NCBI RefSeq assembly: GCF_013285155.1
Contig: NZ_JABTEL010000009.1
Coordinates: 1-64,000 of the forward strand
Direction of reading: 5' to 3'
Length of the DNA stretch: 64,000 bases
Origin: Winogradskyella undariae
GTDB lineage: Bacteria > Bacteroidota > Bacteroidia > Flavobacteriales > Flavobacteriaceae
Below the pieces are notes generated by a model. The model was given only the letters and a program-made list of their open reading frames with translations. It made no database searches and was not told the DNA's origin. Every line of letters starts with the position of its first letter. Within the stretch, counting starts at the first letter, position 1. A program made the position numbers and the translations under genes. This document shows, piece after piece, positions 52,144-61,720 of this stretch.

Positions 52144-54402
52144 TTAAACGAAATAGTCAGCTCTTATTCTAGTTTTCATTTCATTTAACATTTCTAGCTC
52201 TCCGTTTTCAAATTCTATATTTCGTTTAGAAATGCTTTCTAGTAAATTATGTTGAAGAAAGATATCCTCTTTATGATGTTTTTGTGCAATTTCTAAATGC
52301 TCTAATAGGGCCGTTTCAGACGGATTGTCTTTACTTAAATACATGGCATTGTATTTTGTGTAATCTTCTACATTATCCAAACCTTTAGCCATGTTTTTTA
52401 TAGCTCTTAACATGACATGATATTGGTCTTTTGGGAAATTAATAAATGTTTTTTCAGGATAACTTTGCAATAGATTTTCATACGCAATTTTAGCATCTTT
52501 ATATCTTTTATCTTGTTGTAAAGTATTGGCATAATCAAAATCTAGTTGCCAATCTCTGGCTTCTGGAACCTCTTTTTTGATGGTTTCACAAAGGGTAATA
52601 GTTGTTTTATTATCAAAACCTGCTGTTAAACAATCTAAGGCTAATTTTAAATAACAGGCTTTGTTAGTTGAAAGCTCTGCTGCCATTTTTAAAGATTCTG
52701 CCCCAGCAGTATTATCTCTTAACATCCATTGAATGAATCCGTTATTTCTGTATTCACTGAATGTTGTTGGGTTATCTATTAAATCATCGGCAGTGGCTTT
52801 ACCTAATTTTTCTGGGTGTTCCAGAAACGTATAATAACAAATCCATTGAAAAACAGGTTTTAATTCTGTCGGTAACTGCTCTTGCTCAAAATTATAGATG
52901 GCGTATTTATGACATTCTTCGTAATCTCCCATTTCTACAAGTACTTCAATACACATATTCATTGTACTAAAATAATCCGAATCATCATCCTCATAAAAGT
53001 TGATTTCTTCTTGCATATCTTCAAAAAAGGCCGTGTAATTATGGTTTATTCTATGAATATTCATTCGTAAATTATACAACCAAGGCGCAAAAGAATGTTT
53101 TGGTAACGGAAAATCTGCAAGCGCTTCATTAATCACCTCTAGCGCTTCATCAAATCTATGTAATCTAAATAATGCTCGTGCTTGAAAAAATAAGGTTTTA
53201 AGCGTTGGTGTTTCTCTGCGATGAAACTGTACAACGATATCTAAAATACCTTGCCAGCTTTCTATTCTACCATTAACCTCTAGTAAATATTGTAAATATT
53301 CACTCATTCTTAATCCGTTTCTAAAAGCCTCGTGGTAGGCAGCTCCTGTTTGGTTATAGTCTTTGTCAAGGAAATAAGATTTTGCTTTTAGAACATGAAG
53401 TAACGGGTTTTTAGGGTTTAAAGCTAAACCGCGTTCTACACAAGCCTCAATAGTTGGTTTGTGTTTTGTATGATAATATCCTGCATTTCCTATCAACACA
53501 TATTGATGCTGTGCCGATTGCCAACCAGAGTTTGCTAAGGCTTTCATATAGGTTTGATACTCCTCAAAATTGCTGTAGTTTTCCTCTGGAAATTCCGGTT
53601 CAGGCGGTGTTGCTACTATTTGAGATACAAAATCATATCTCATAAAATTCTTAGCAAAATCAGCTAATAATAAGCGTGTGTGATCTGTTAAATCGAAATG
53701 TTTCCATTCTTTATCCCATAGCTTTTTTATTTCTGCCGACCATTTTGACCAAATCTCGACTTGTATCATTGCTAGGTTTTTACCAGCTTGATCTAAACGA
53801 TCATCTAATTGTAAGCCTTTTAGAACCGTTTTATTATGGGTAGCCGATGCTAAATCTAATAATTCAAAACAATCTGCTTCTTCGGAAGATGCGCATAACT
53901 GTTCTAACTGAGCCGATTGAATATCCCAAAGTAATAAACGTGCTTCTGTTAACGCAGGATAACATTCTAAAACATATTTAAGCGTGATAATAGCTTCTTC
54001 AAATCGTTTGTCTTCTTGAAGTTTTAACGCGTAATGGATATGTAAGGTTTCATTATATGAATACGTCATTAATGCCGTTTCATATACCCATTCTTTACAC
54101 TCTTTATAGTAACTACAAACATATTCGTAATCGGAAGGTAATACTTCATTTATATCTATTAAAGCTTGTAAATAAGACTCCATAACGTCCATATTCATTT
54201 CTTCAAAAGCACCAAGATAAAGCATGTAAATACGATAATATCTGGCATTATCGGCAAGATTGTTATCTCCTAATACGTCAAAATTTTCTTGAATATTGCT
54301 TATTACAGATTGTAAAGGCGCATAAAGGTTAGCTTTATAAAGTGCTTCTGCATGCTCAATTTGTTTTATAACTTCTCTTCTTGTTAAACTCATTTTTTCC
54401 AT
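52144..54402 (-). CDS. Large TPR-type repeat protein
   Basis: A 752-aa soluble protein of degenerate TPR-like helical pairs along most of its length (for instance HYALKLQEDKRFEEAIITLK, LHVLKAKSYFLDKDYNQTG and QARALFRLHRFDEALEVI). It has no signal peptide and no catalytic domain. Such proteins are scaffolds. It overlaps the DUF1266 gene by 13 bp, so it is translationally coupled, and sits next to the TPR kinase, with 23 bp between them. It likely assembles with other products of the cluster. Confidence 0.8.
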   Translation of the reverse strand: MEKMSLTRREVIKQIEHAEALYKANLYAPLQSVISNIQENFDVLGDNNLADNARYYRIYMLYLGAFEEMNMDVMESYLQALIDINEVLPSDYEYVCSYYKECKEWVYETALMTYSYNETLHIHYALKLQEDKRFEEAIITLKYVLECYPALTEARLLLWDIQSAQLEQLCASSEEADCFELLDLASATHNKTVLKGLQLDDRLDQAGKNLAMIQVEIWSKWSAEIKKLWDKEWKHFDLTDHTRLLLADFAKNFMRYDFVSQIVATPPEPEFPEENYSNFEEYQTYMKALANSGWQSAQHQYVLIGNAGYYHTKHKPTIEACVERGLALNPKNPLLHVLKAKSYFLDKDYNQTGAAYHEAFRNGLRMSEYLQYLLEVNGRIESWQGILDIVVQFHRRETPTLKTLFFQARALFRLHRFDEALEVINEALADFPLPKHSFAPWLYNLRMNIHRINHNYTAFFEDMQEEINFYEDDDSDYFSTMNMCIEVLVEMGDYEECHKYAIYNFEQEQLPTELKPVFQWICYYTFLEHPEKLGKATADDLIDNPTTFSEYRNNGFIQWMLRDNTAGAESLKMAAELSTNKACYLKLALDCLTAGFDNKTTITLCETIKKEVPEARDWQLDFDYANTLQQDKRYKDAKIAYENLLQSYPEKTFINFPKDQYHVMLRAIKNMAKGLDNVEDYTKYNAMYLSKDNPSETALLEHLEIAQKHHKEDIFLQHNLLESISKRNIEFENGELEMLNEMKTRIRADYFV

Positions 54403-55049
54403 GTTTTAAACCAGTCGGCATGTTCTATATGTAAACGTTGGTAGCAGTCCCAAAGCGTCGCTGTTCCTGGGAATTTACTCACATCTTGTTCTGTTGCTCC
54501 TAAAGCGTATTCGTCTCCTAAACATACGTTACGATGAAAATCACTCCAACTAGAAAAGGTCGATTTTATAGTGTCGTTAGCTTCTTCTAGACGTAAAATC
54601 ATTTCATCTGTATTTATAAAACCTAATACGTGACCTAAACGCATTTGAAAAATATAAAAGGCCATTTCGTACCCCATAAGTTTTTCTTTTTTTAGACTAA
54701 AACGGTATTTCCATACCATTTTATAAATGCCTTTGGTTCTTGGGCTTTCTTCGGCATTATATTTGGCATCAAAATCGGTTGTGGTAATCATACGAAACTC
54801 TGAAGCCAATTTTTCAAAATTATGAGATACCATTTGTCCGTTTTCATAGCGTTGTAAACTATTGCGTAAGTGCAAACCAGATTTTATGCCAAATAAACTT
54901 AAAAGGCGTTTGGCTTGCTTTACATGCATTTGGTTTTCTAAATCGAAACCAGACCAACTTGTTAAATCTGCGTTTTTATAATTTTTCTTTAAAATCAAGG
55001 CCGATAAATTTAATTGGTCTTGTATTTCGGGTGTGATCTCTTGTGTCAT
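54390..55049 (-). CDS. DUF1266-like protein
   Basis: A 219-aa soluble protein. Its C-terminal half fits the DUF1266 pattern: an AFYIFQMRLGHVLGFINTDE helix pair, then STFSSWSDFHRNVCLGDEYA. DUF1266 proteins of unknown function often lie near other uncharacterised cytoplasmic proteins. It overlaps the downstream TPR gene and follows the 834-aa gene by 3 bp, so all three are one translational unit. Confidence 0.68.
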   Translation of the reverse strand: MTQEITPEIQDQLNLSALILKKNYKNADLTSWSGFDLENQMHVKQAKRLLSLFGIKSGLHLRNSLQRYENGQMVSHNFEKLASEFRMITTTDFDAKYNAEESPRTKGIYKMVWKYRFSLKKEKLMGYEMAFYIFQMRLGHVLGFINTDEMILRLEEANDTIKSTFSSWSDFHRNVCLGDEYALGATEQDVSKFPGTATLWDCYQRLHIEHADWFKTWKK

Positions 55050-55052
55050 TTT

Positions 55053-57557
55053 CTAAGCGTTTAAATCATCAACGACTTGTAATAAAGCCGTCGTTAAATC
55101 TTCTGAATAGGCTCCAGATTTTGCCATTGCCTGTAATCCCATACCGTATGAAGGTGCCATTTGAGTGCCTTTTACTAAGTGTATAAATAAACTTCGGCAA
55201 AGATTTCCGTAGGTTTCTTGTGCTGTTCCTGGCGCTAAATTGGTGTCTAGCAAAGTCATATAAAGTGCTTGCCCCATTCGTACTTGTATTGCTGTTTCAT
55301 CATCAAGTAACCAGGTTTTAAATTCTTCTATTTTTTCATCCAAAGGCTGTAAAAGTTCGGTGTCGTAACTTCCATTTTCACTATAATGTTCTAGATTATT
55401 AAGCACAGCATCTACATATTTTTGATTGATCTCAGTAACTTCCATTTCAATTGTAATGGTTTGAGAATTATTAACAGCTGTGGGTGTTTCTGTGGTTGTT
55501 TCTTCTGTAAAATGAAAATTATAAAAAGCTTTAATAGCAGTTACTAATTCTGTTTGATCATTAAAATCGGCTATTGTACTTTGACTATAATCAGAAAGAA
55601 ACTTAGTGGTGTTTACGTTTAGTTTATCTTTTTTTAATTCACTTAGAAAATCAGTTAAATACACTTCAATTTCTGTTGAAATTTCAGCTAAAGCGACATT
55701 TTCAGAAGTTTTAATTTTGCATTTTTTATGAAAAGTGATGATACGATTGATCGCCTTATCTAAGAAATAACTGGTGTCATCTTCACGATCATTAAAATAG
55801 GTAGCTGTCCTTACGCCTTGGGTTGTTAAAAGATTAGAAACCCAAACGGCTTCTTGTCTAGAACTGTAATAAAAATCGCCTAAATAATTAAACCACGCTT
55901 GAATAATATTTAGTTCTAACGGACGCGCTTCATTGATATAATGTCCGCCAGCAAACGTGTTACAAATTTTGGCCACACAAGCATCAATACTTTTAAGAGC
56001 GCCAATTTCGTTTACACGAGAATAATTTCCTGGTTCCGCACATAACGTAATGAGCGTTTTTGTGATTAAAGGCAGGTTTTGTTTTCTAATATCATCTCTA
56101 ACATCTCTGGTAGAATAGGCCATTTCTAACAAATACAATTGTAAAATCTCTTGTTGTTCTGCGTTGTATAAATTAAATAATTCCTCGCGAGCATCGTAAA
56201 ACGTACGAACTAAAAACTGATTTAATGGATTTTTAATACTTTCTTTAGTAAAACCATGAAGAAACCCCTTTAAGTTATCTTTAGTTTGAAAAACGTTTTT
56301 AATTAAAAATTCACCCGTCATTTGAAAATCCTTATGATCAAAACGCATTATAGGAAGTTTGCCTTGGCGTTCTTCAATCAATAGATCTGAAAAAATGGTA
56401 TTGTATGTTTCTGTTTGGTTTTTAATACCTGTTTCTGGATGGCATGTATTAAACCAAAACGGAATGCATTGCAGCGGAAGTGCTTCTGCTGTATTTTCTG
56501 TGAAAATGAGTTTGCCATAATCTTTAAAAGCTTCCGTATAAAAATTACTTCCGCCATCGGCAGTTAACCAATCTATAAATCTTAAATAGCAAACGTCTAA
56601 TTGTTCTTGTGGTATGTTTTTATCACGATTATTAAATAATAAGGTATCGCCAGCATCCCAAACTTTAGGACCTAAAGCAGCAATTAATGGGTAGAAACCT
56701 TCAGCCGTTTTTAAATTAAGTAATTCTAAACTTTTAACGTCTCCAAAAATCAAGCGTTCTTTTATCGCTTTATGTGCTTCATAAATAACTTCTAAGCTAT
56801 TATAATAATAGGCTGCTAAATCTGTGGTAAACCAAGGCAACATTAAATCGTAAGCACCAGTAACGTATACGCGACCGACGGGTAATATACGATGAAATTG
56901 AGTGATGAATTTACTCCAATCATTCTCAAAAAAATGCTGAACAAAATCGTTGTTTATTTTGAACGGAAGTTTAGTAATCGTTTTATCTGACTGGACAACG
57001 GAATATGTTTCGTTTAAAATTTGATATCTAATACAAAACTGAATTAAAAAATCGGAACTCAATACATCTCGAATATCAAAAATCCGGTCGATTAAAAAGC
57101 GGGCGATAGGAAGAGAGGCTTCCGATTCGCTTTGTACGAGCATTTTTAAAACCTGAAAAATTTGTGTTTTTAAATCTTCAGAAACGGCATCGGTTTGTAA
57201 ATAACTTAGACTAAAATTTAAAAACTCGACGAGCTTATTCGTGCTTTTTTCATCAGGAAATAATCCTTTTTGTAATAGTGGGTACCAAGACCCAACAAGC
57301 TCTAAACCTTCCTGTTCATTGGCAAAAACCTTAGGGTGAAAATAGAGGTGTTGTGCTGTGTTTTTAGTAAATTCAGCTGTTACACCGTTTAAATTACTAC
57401 TATTTACAGCATTTTTATAAACATCGGTATCTGTAGCGTCCATTATCTCTAAAACTTGAAGCATTGCTTTTACTTCAGGTGGAGCTAATGATTCTAACTT
57501 TAATTTTGGTACTATTTTTTCTTTAAAAATCGCAGACATGTGCTGGGTATTATTCAA
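55053..57557 (-). CDS. Large helical cytoplasmic protein, hypothetical
   Basis: An 834-aa, mostly helical protein with no signal, membrane segment or recognised catalytic motif. Met 7 (57539) is an alternative start. Helix pairs throughout suggest a HEAT- or ARM-like scaffold, but I cannot assign a family. It lies in the run 58657 -> 57557 -> 55049 -> 54402 with gaps of 3-38 bp or overlaps, so these are one operon. It probably works with the SMI1/KNR4, DUF1266 and TPR products. Confidence 0.72.
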   Translation of the reverse strand: MNNTQHMSAIFKEKIVPKLKLESLAPPEVKAMLQVLEIMDATDTDVYKNAVNSSNLNGVTAEFTKNTAQHLYFHPKVFANEQEGLELVGSWYPLLQKGLFPDEKSTNKLVEFLNFSLSYLQTDAVSEDLKTQIFQVLKMLVQSESEASLPIARFLIDRIFDIRDVLSSDFLIQFCIRYQILNETYSVVQSDKTITKLPFKINNDFVQHFFENDWSKFITQFHRILPVGRVYVTGAYDLMLPWFTTDLAAYYYNSLEVIYEAHKAIKERLIFGDVKSLELLNLKTAEGFYPLIAALGPKVWDAGDTLLFNNRDKNIPQEQLDVCYLRFIDWLTADGGSNFYTEAFKDYGKLIFTENTAEALPLQCIPFWFNTCHPETGIKNQTETYNTIFSDLLIEERQGKLPIMRFDHKDFQMTGEFLIKNVFQTKDNLKGFLHGFTKESIKNPLNQFLVRTFYDAREELFNLYNAEQQEILQLYLLEMAYSTRDVRDDIRKQNLPLITKTLITLCAEPGNYSRVNEIGALKSIDACVAKICNTFAGGHYINEARPLELNIIQAWFNYLGDFYYSSRQEAVWVSNLLTTQGVRTATYFNDREDDTSYFLDKAINRIITFHKKCKIKTSENVALAEISTEIEVYLTDFLSELKKDKLNVNTTKFLSDYSQSTIADFNDQTELVTAIKAFYNFHFTEETTTETPTAVNNSQTITIEMEVTEINQKYVDAVLNNLEHYSENGSYDTELLQPLDEKIEEFKTWLLDDETAIQVRMGQALYMTLLDTNLAPGTAQETYGNLCRSLFIHLVKGTQMAPSYGMGLQAMAKSGAYSEDLTTALLQVVDDLNA

Positions 57558-57595
57558 ATTATATTGTAATGTGTTTTATTCTTTTTAGGATGATT

Positions 57596-58657
57596 TTATT
57601 CGACATAAAACCATTCGTTTTCTTCAATTTCGCCTTCGTTACCCATTAAACTTTTCAAGAAGGTATTTAAATCTTCGGCTTCAATATATCCAATTTCTTG
57701 ATCTGCACCATAACGAATAATTTGTCCGGCTTTTCCTTTTGTATTTGGTGCAAAATCGAAAGCTAAAAAATTACCATTTTGTAAATCGAAAAACGGAATC
57801 CAATAGGGTGTGGTGTACATTAACAAGGCTTTACCTTGGTTGGTTGAGTAGGTGTCTAACAGGTCTTCTTGCGTCCATTCATCGTAAATATCTTTCCATT
57901 GTTTCCATTCTTTATATATAGCTTCTGCGCCCATTATAGCACATCTATCAATACCATTATGCAACGTTAAGTATTCTTTTATTATTGTAGGAAAAGGAAA
58001 ACCGGCCTCTTTTTCAAATTGAGCAAAAATGGCATCATTGTTAATTGGTGGCTTTAACTTTAATCTTTTTTCTGTAATTAAAGCGATAAAAGATTGTGTA
58101 ACCTCTTTCATATTAATTTCAGCTTCTAACTGAATAAAAGGTTTTAAGAAATCGGCTTTTTCTTTTGCTAATTGTTCTGCTATAAATTGATTAGGAATAA
58201 ATTCATTAATAAAAGCACCTGTGTTGTCTTGAAACGTAATATCTTTAAAATTAGAAACAGGCTGAGAACTATACAAACTCGTACTAAAGTTATAAACAGA
58301 TTCTACAAAATTTTTAACGACGTCATCACTTCTAAAACGCTGAATATTTATAAACCATGCTTTAAATAGTGGCGTATTTTCTATTTCAAAAGTAGCAACA
58401 GTTCTGTCTTCTAAAAATCCAATTCCGTAAAATTTGGTATTAAATTTATAATCTGGTGTAATAAGTGATAGTTTGAATAATTTTTTCCCAGAGCGGGTTT
58501 CAATAGCCTCTAAAAGTGCATCTCTAAACGTAAAAGAATTCTTGTAATGTTTTGGATCTTCAAGAGTTGGAAGTGTCTCTATTTTGATAGGTTCAAAATT
58601 GAAATCATCCCATTTTAATAATTTGAAATCTTCTGAATACGTTACGTAATTATTCAT
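57596..58657 (-). CDS. Protein with C-terminal SMI1/KNR4 (SUKH) domain
   Basis: A 353-aa soluble protein. The N-terminal ~190 residues are unassigned. Residues ~200-340 match SMI1/KNR4: the helix FEKEAGFPFPTIIKEYLTLHNG, an IPFFDLQNGNFLAFDFAP strand pair, and a GYIEAEDLNTFLKSLM end. SUKH domains serve as immunity proteins or as protein-interaction modules. No adjacent toxin is visible, so an interaction role in this cluster is as likely. It heads the operon running left to about 49512, with a motif 3 palindrome 51 bp upstream. Confidence 0.8.
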   Translation of the reverse strand: MNNYVTYSEDFKLLKWDDFNFEPIKIETLPTLEDPKHYKNSFTFRDALLEAIETRSGKKLFKLSLITPDYKFNTKFYGIGFLEDRTVATFEIENTPLFKAWFINIQRFRSDDVVKNFVESVYNFSTSLYSSQPVSNFKDITFQDNTGAFINEFIPNQFIAEQLAKEKADFLKPFIQLEAEINMKEVTQSFIALITEKRLKLKPPINNDAIFAQFEKEAGFPFPTIIKEYLTLHNGIDRCAIMGAEAIYKEWKQWKDIYDEWTQEDLLDTYSTNQGKALLMYTTPYWIPFFDLQNGNFLAFDFAPNTKGKAGQIIRYGADQEIGYIEAEDLNTFLKSLMGNEGEIEENEWFYVE

Positions 58658-58707
58658 GTTTTCTTAATTTTTGGCAATGCTAAAGTACTCTAGAAAACTA
58701 AAATTTT

Positions 58708-58727
58708 TATCCCTGAAACTAGTGATT
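58708..58727 (-). promoter_or_regulatory. Motif 3 palindrome upstream of the SMI1/KNR4 operon
   Basis: TATCCCTGAAACTAGTGATT on the plus strand. Read toward the gene it shares 21 consecutive bases, from ATCACTAGTTT to GGATAAA, with the site at 63245-63264. Confidence 0.78.
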
Positions 58728-58749
58728 TTATAAAAATGAAGGTATTGGT

Positions 58750-59166
58750 TTAAAACCTAATCTTACTTTTTAAAATGTCTTCTAATAATGGAAATTGTGT
58801 TGGTTCAATTTGACTGACCTGAATTCTTATCTTTTTTTCTTTTTCATTCGGGGTTTGATAGGTGATAATCATAACCTTTCTCTCAACAACATAAGATTTA
58901 AGGGCACTATAAGACACCTCTTTTTTACCTATAATTCCGGCTTGAAATACAAAGTGATGTTCTGAAAATTTAAACACTTTAAGGTTTTTGTTGAAGGCAT
59001 ATAGACTAAAAAATATTATACAAAATGCTATTGGAAAGACTATTTCTATTGATGTCGCTTGTAGAGTTATTAGGCTTAGTCCTATCATAAATAGTGCAAA
59101 AATCAAAGGTTTGTTTTTTGCTTTAGAACTTAGTTCAATTTCAGATTTAGTGTTTGTTTTGTTCAT
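58750..59166 (-). CDS. Small 2-TM PH-like membrane protein
   Basis: A 138-aa protein with two adjacent membrane helices (about residues 20-35 and 42-60) and a C-terminal strand-rich PH-like segment (FKFSEHHFVFQAGIIGKKEV). It is the last gene of the VWA/PurA-like unit (47 bp after the PurA-like gene) and is the only membrane protein in that unit. It is built like the PH-like proteins at 37454 and in the cassettes. Function unknown. Confidence 0.7.
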   Translation of the reverse strand: MNKTNTKSEIELSSKAKNKPLIFALFMIGLSLITLQATSIEIVFPIAFCIIFFSLYAFNKNLKVFKFSEHHFVFQAGIIGKKEVSYSALKSYVVERKVMIITYQTPNEKEKKIRIQVSQIEPTQFPLLEDILKSKIRF

Positions 59167-59213
59167 ACGTTATAATATATCTTCTTAGATATTTTTATTA
59201 TGGTTTTATAAAA

Positions 59214-60347
59214 TCAATTTTGAAGTTTCTCTATGCATTCTCGTCTAGGGCCGTAACTTCCGTGAACAGATTTGAATGTTGTATCTAATTTTTGAAGTAA
59301 ATTCTCGTAAGAAAAACCAGGTAACTGGTCGAGACAGGTAATCATTACATGCTTTTGAGGTTTTAAATCTTGATGATGAATGGCATCAGAACTTAAAGCA
59401 TAATTAAGTAATTCTGGATCTAAAGCTTGTGTTCTAAACTCCCCTTGAAACTCGTTAGTTACATTCGCTTCATTTTCATTATTCTGAAGTGAAACAGGTT
59501 TTGTGTTAGACATTGGTCCGTTGCCATGTCGTGTTTGGTAACAGCGCGTTATGTAATAAATATCTATTTCTACTTCAGCTTTTAAATGTGTTTTTATAAG
59601 CTGAATAGCGTTTTTAGAAGTGGTATAACTCCACGTGGTATGCGGATGAAAACCATGTTGTGTATCTAATAAAATACCTTGACTGCCTTCAAAAATAAAA
59701 TGCTCGAATGTTGTTTTTAATTCTGAAAGAGAGGTTAAACTATAATACTTTTTAATATCTAAACAACTGTCAGTAAAATAATCTTCGTTGTAATCTTTAA
59801 GTTCGTTTTTGTAATAATCTTGAATCGATTTTGGCTGACTTTCTAGTTTCGTTTCATAATACAATTTTATACTTTCTAAACGTTGTTTTAAAATCCATTG
59901 AAATTGTAAGTCGTTAGCATAAAGATATACTTCTGCTTTATTTCTAGCGATGGTTGTACCGAAACCCAATCCGCAAGAGCCGTGATTTTGTTGTTTTTCA
60001 ATCGCTCTATTATAAGCAATATCGTAAAACGTAGTAATCATCGCCAATGGATGAAAATACAATTTTGGTTTATAGGTTTTTAAGAAATCACCTTCGTCTA
60101 AAATGGCAGGAGGAAATAGGGTAGTGTGCTCCGAATAATACGTTGGTACACCCAATAAAGTCCCAGAACCAAAATTACTAAACGTATGGGTAAGTGTGTC
60201 TGTACTTACGGTATGTCCAATTTGGTGACCTCCTGAAAACCGAACCACTACACTTTCTTTAGGATTTTGTGATGCCAGAAAATCGGTCGTTAACCCTTTT
60301 CCAGCATCACCAAAACCTAAATCTATAACCAAACTACACTTTGTCAT
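59214..60347 (-). CDS. Adenylosuccinate synthetase-like enzyme (divergent PurA paralogue)
   Basis: A 377-aa protein of the adenylosuccinate synthetase fold. It has the GTP-binding loop GDAGKG at 13-18 with the catalytic-type Asp 14, a GGHQIGHT motif at 39-46 (PurA has GGNNAGHT), an FEGSQGILLD segment and a TRHGNGPM loop. It is about 50 residues shorter than PurA and differs at several conserved spots, so it is not the housekeeping enzyme. The substrate may be a nucleotide other than IMP, as in PurZ-type relatives, but this is not shown. It starts one base after the VWA stop. Confidence 0.78.
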   Translation of the reverse strand: MTKCSLVIDLGFGDAGKGLTTDFLASQNPKESVVVRFSGGHQIGHTVSTDTLTHTFSNFGSGTLLGVPTYYSEHTTLFPPAILDEGDFLKTYKPKLYFHPLAMITTFYDIAYNRAIEKQQNHGSCGLGFGTTIARNKAEVYLYANDLQFQWILKQRLESIKLYYETKLESQPKSIQDYYKNELKDYNEDYFTDSCLDIKKYYSLTSLSELKTTFEHFIFEGSQGILLDTQHGFHPHTTWSYTTSKNAIQLIKTHLKAEVEIDIYYITRCYQTRHGNGPMSNTKPVSLQNNENEANVTNEFQGEFRTQALDPELLNYALSSDAIHHQDLKPQKHVMITCLDQLPGFSYENLLQKLDTTFKSVHGSYGPRRECIEKLQN

Positions 60348-61205
60348 TTATAGCATGTTTTCTACTTCTGTAGTGTCAGAAGACGTATTTGTTTTAGCAT
60401 TATACGGTTTATGATTTTGAATCACCACCTCTGCAATACGTTTTGCTACGGTTTTAAAATCAGGAACTTCTATAAAGTTTTCTCCCAAAAGTGCCTTCCA
60501 ATTACCTTTACGACTATCTTGTTTTGCCCAATCATTATGCTCTAAATGCATATGGAAAACATTATATTTTTCTTGTGCTTCTGCAATAATAGCTTCTGTA
60601 GTTATGGTTTCTGCTTCATTTGTACAGGTATATCTTTTAATGATTTCTGCAGGAATGGTAGGAAAAACAGGTTCATCTCCAATGGTGAATAAAAAACCTT
60701 TTTGCTGTCTTTTTTCCCAACAATCAATAGCGGTATGACGTGCAGCAAACAAATGCGCTAAGTTGTAACCTTCTTGATTGTTTCCGCCACCGCCACCTTC
60801 TAAATAGACGCGTGTTAACCAACGGTCTAACAATTCTGCAGACGATTCAAATTGTCCAACTTGTAAAGGTGCACTATCATAAATAAAATCTCCAATCCCT
60901 AAAAATAGTACTTGCGGATCTTCAATTCCGGCTTCCATTAAAGAACCTATAAGGTCTGGTAAGGCTTCTTTTACAATATGTTCTGGCACAAACCCCATAC
61001 TTCCAGTCACATCTAAAGCGACAATAATAGATACTGTTTCAGGATGTTCTTCAGAATCTCTCGATTCTCTTACGACTGCTTTTGTAGGATCCATTTCTGG
61101 ATCTATGTGTCTGGATGTAAATATTTCTTCTCTAGACTTGTTACCATAGTCTTTCATTTTTCGTAAACGCTTATAGGCGTCGTTACTAAATCTTCCTCCT
61201 CCCAT
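60348..61205 (-). CDS. VWA-domain protein
   Basis: A 285-aa soluble protein. A basic N-terminal 50 residues are followed by a von Willebrand factor A domain with a MIDAS-type DVTGSM (65-70), GIGDFIYDSAPL and GDEPVFPTIP segments; the Gly-rich loop LEGGGGGNNQEG (~145-156) is unusual. VWA domains mediate metal-dependent protein contacts; no AAA+ partner is in the window. It lies 2 bp after the small coiled-coil gene and directly adjoins the PurA-like gene. Confidence 0.82.
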   Translation of the reverse strand: MGGGRFSNDAYKRLRKMKDYGNKSREEIFTSRHIDPEMDPTKAVVRESRDSEEHPETVSIIVALDVTGSMGFVPEHIVKEALPDLIGSLMEAGIEDPQVLFLGIGDFIYDSAPLQVGQFESSAELLDRWLTRVYLEGGGGGNNQEGYNLAHLFAARHTAIDCWEKRQQKGFLFTIGDEPVFPTIPAEIIKRYTCTNEAETITTEAIIAEAQEKYNVFHMHLEHNDWAKQDSRKGNWKALLGENFIEVPDFKTVAKRIAEVVIQNHKPYNAKTNTSSDTTEVENML

Positions 61206-61207
61206 AA

Positions 61208-61558
61208 TTATAGTTCATTTATTATTCCGCCAAATAAGTGTGTATAGCGCTTTTTGGCTAATTCTAATTTAATTTCAAAATTTCTAATTTTCACTGACAT
61301 TTCTAAGTCTTTGGCTACATAATCTTTGGCATCAAAATCTGAAGCTAAGACCAAACTATTTGCATCTGTAGGGCTCATATCTAGCATATTTTCTTGCTCA
61401 CGTTTTAAACGTTTTAAAGACAAAGCTAAATCTTCTGTTTCGCGTTTGTACATGAGTTGTGCATCTTCTGCAATAGCATTGGCACGATCATCTCTTATTT
61501 TTTCGTTGTTACGTTTTAAGGATTCTAAAAACGCAGCACTTTTAACTTGGTCTTCCAT
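61208..61558 (-). CDS. Small coiled-coil protein
   Basis: A 116-aa protein from the ATG at 61558 (MEDQVKSAAFLESLKRN); the frame stays open to 61576, but the 61558 start fits the gene body better. It is nearly all charged helix, with long Lys/Glu/Leu coiled-coil stretches (ALSLKRLKREQENMLDM). It is the first gene of the unit coiled-coil -> VWA -> PurA-like -> 2-TM protein. The motif 3 palindrome at 61602 lies 44 bp upstream. Function unknown; it could be a scaffold for the VWA protein. Confidence 0.68.
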   Translation of the reverse strand: MEDQVKSAAFLESLKRNNEKIRDDRANAIAEDAQLMYKRETEDLALSLKRLKREQENMLDMSPTDANSLVLASDFDAKDYVAKDLEMSVKIRNFEIKLELAKKRYTHLFGGIINEL

Positions 61559-61601
61559 AAAAAAGGTTTTAAGCAAAGTTAAAAGAAGCTATTGTTTTTT
61601 T

Positions 61602-61621
61602 TATCCCTGATAACCGTGATA
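61602..61621 (-). promoter_or_regulatory. Motif 3 palindrome upstream of the coiled-coil/VWA operon
   Basis: TATCCCTGATAACCGTGATA matches the palindrome TATCnCT-N6-AGnGATA except for one base in the second half. Confidence 0.72.
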
Positions 61622-61651
61622 TTGTTTTGAGCTTTCTTATTCCGAATAAAA

Positions 61652-61671
61652 AATCACGGAAAACAGCCATT
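61652..61671 (+). promoter_or_regulatory. Motif 3-like site upstream of the DUF6892-like gene
   Basis: AATCACGGAAAACAGCCATT keeps the spacing and several positions of motif 3 but is degenerate. It lies 50 bp before the start at 61721, divergent from the stronger site at 61602. Confidence 0.4.
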
Positions 61672-61720
61672 TAAACTCTTAAGGATGTTGTTATCTTTGG
61701 TCTTTTAAAAGCATGTAATT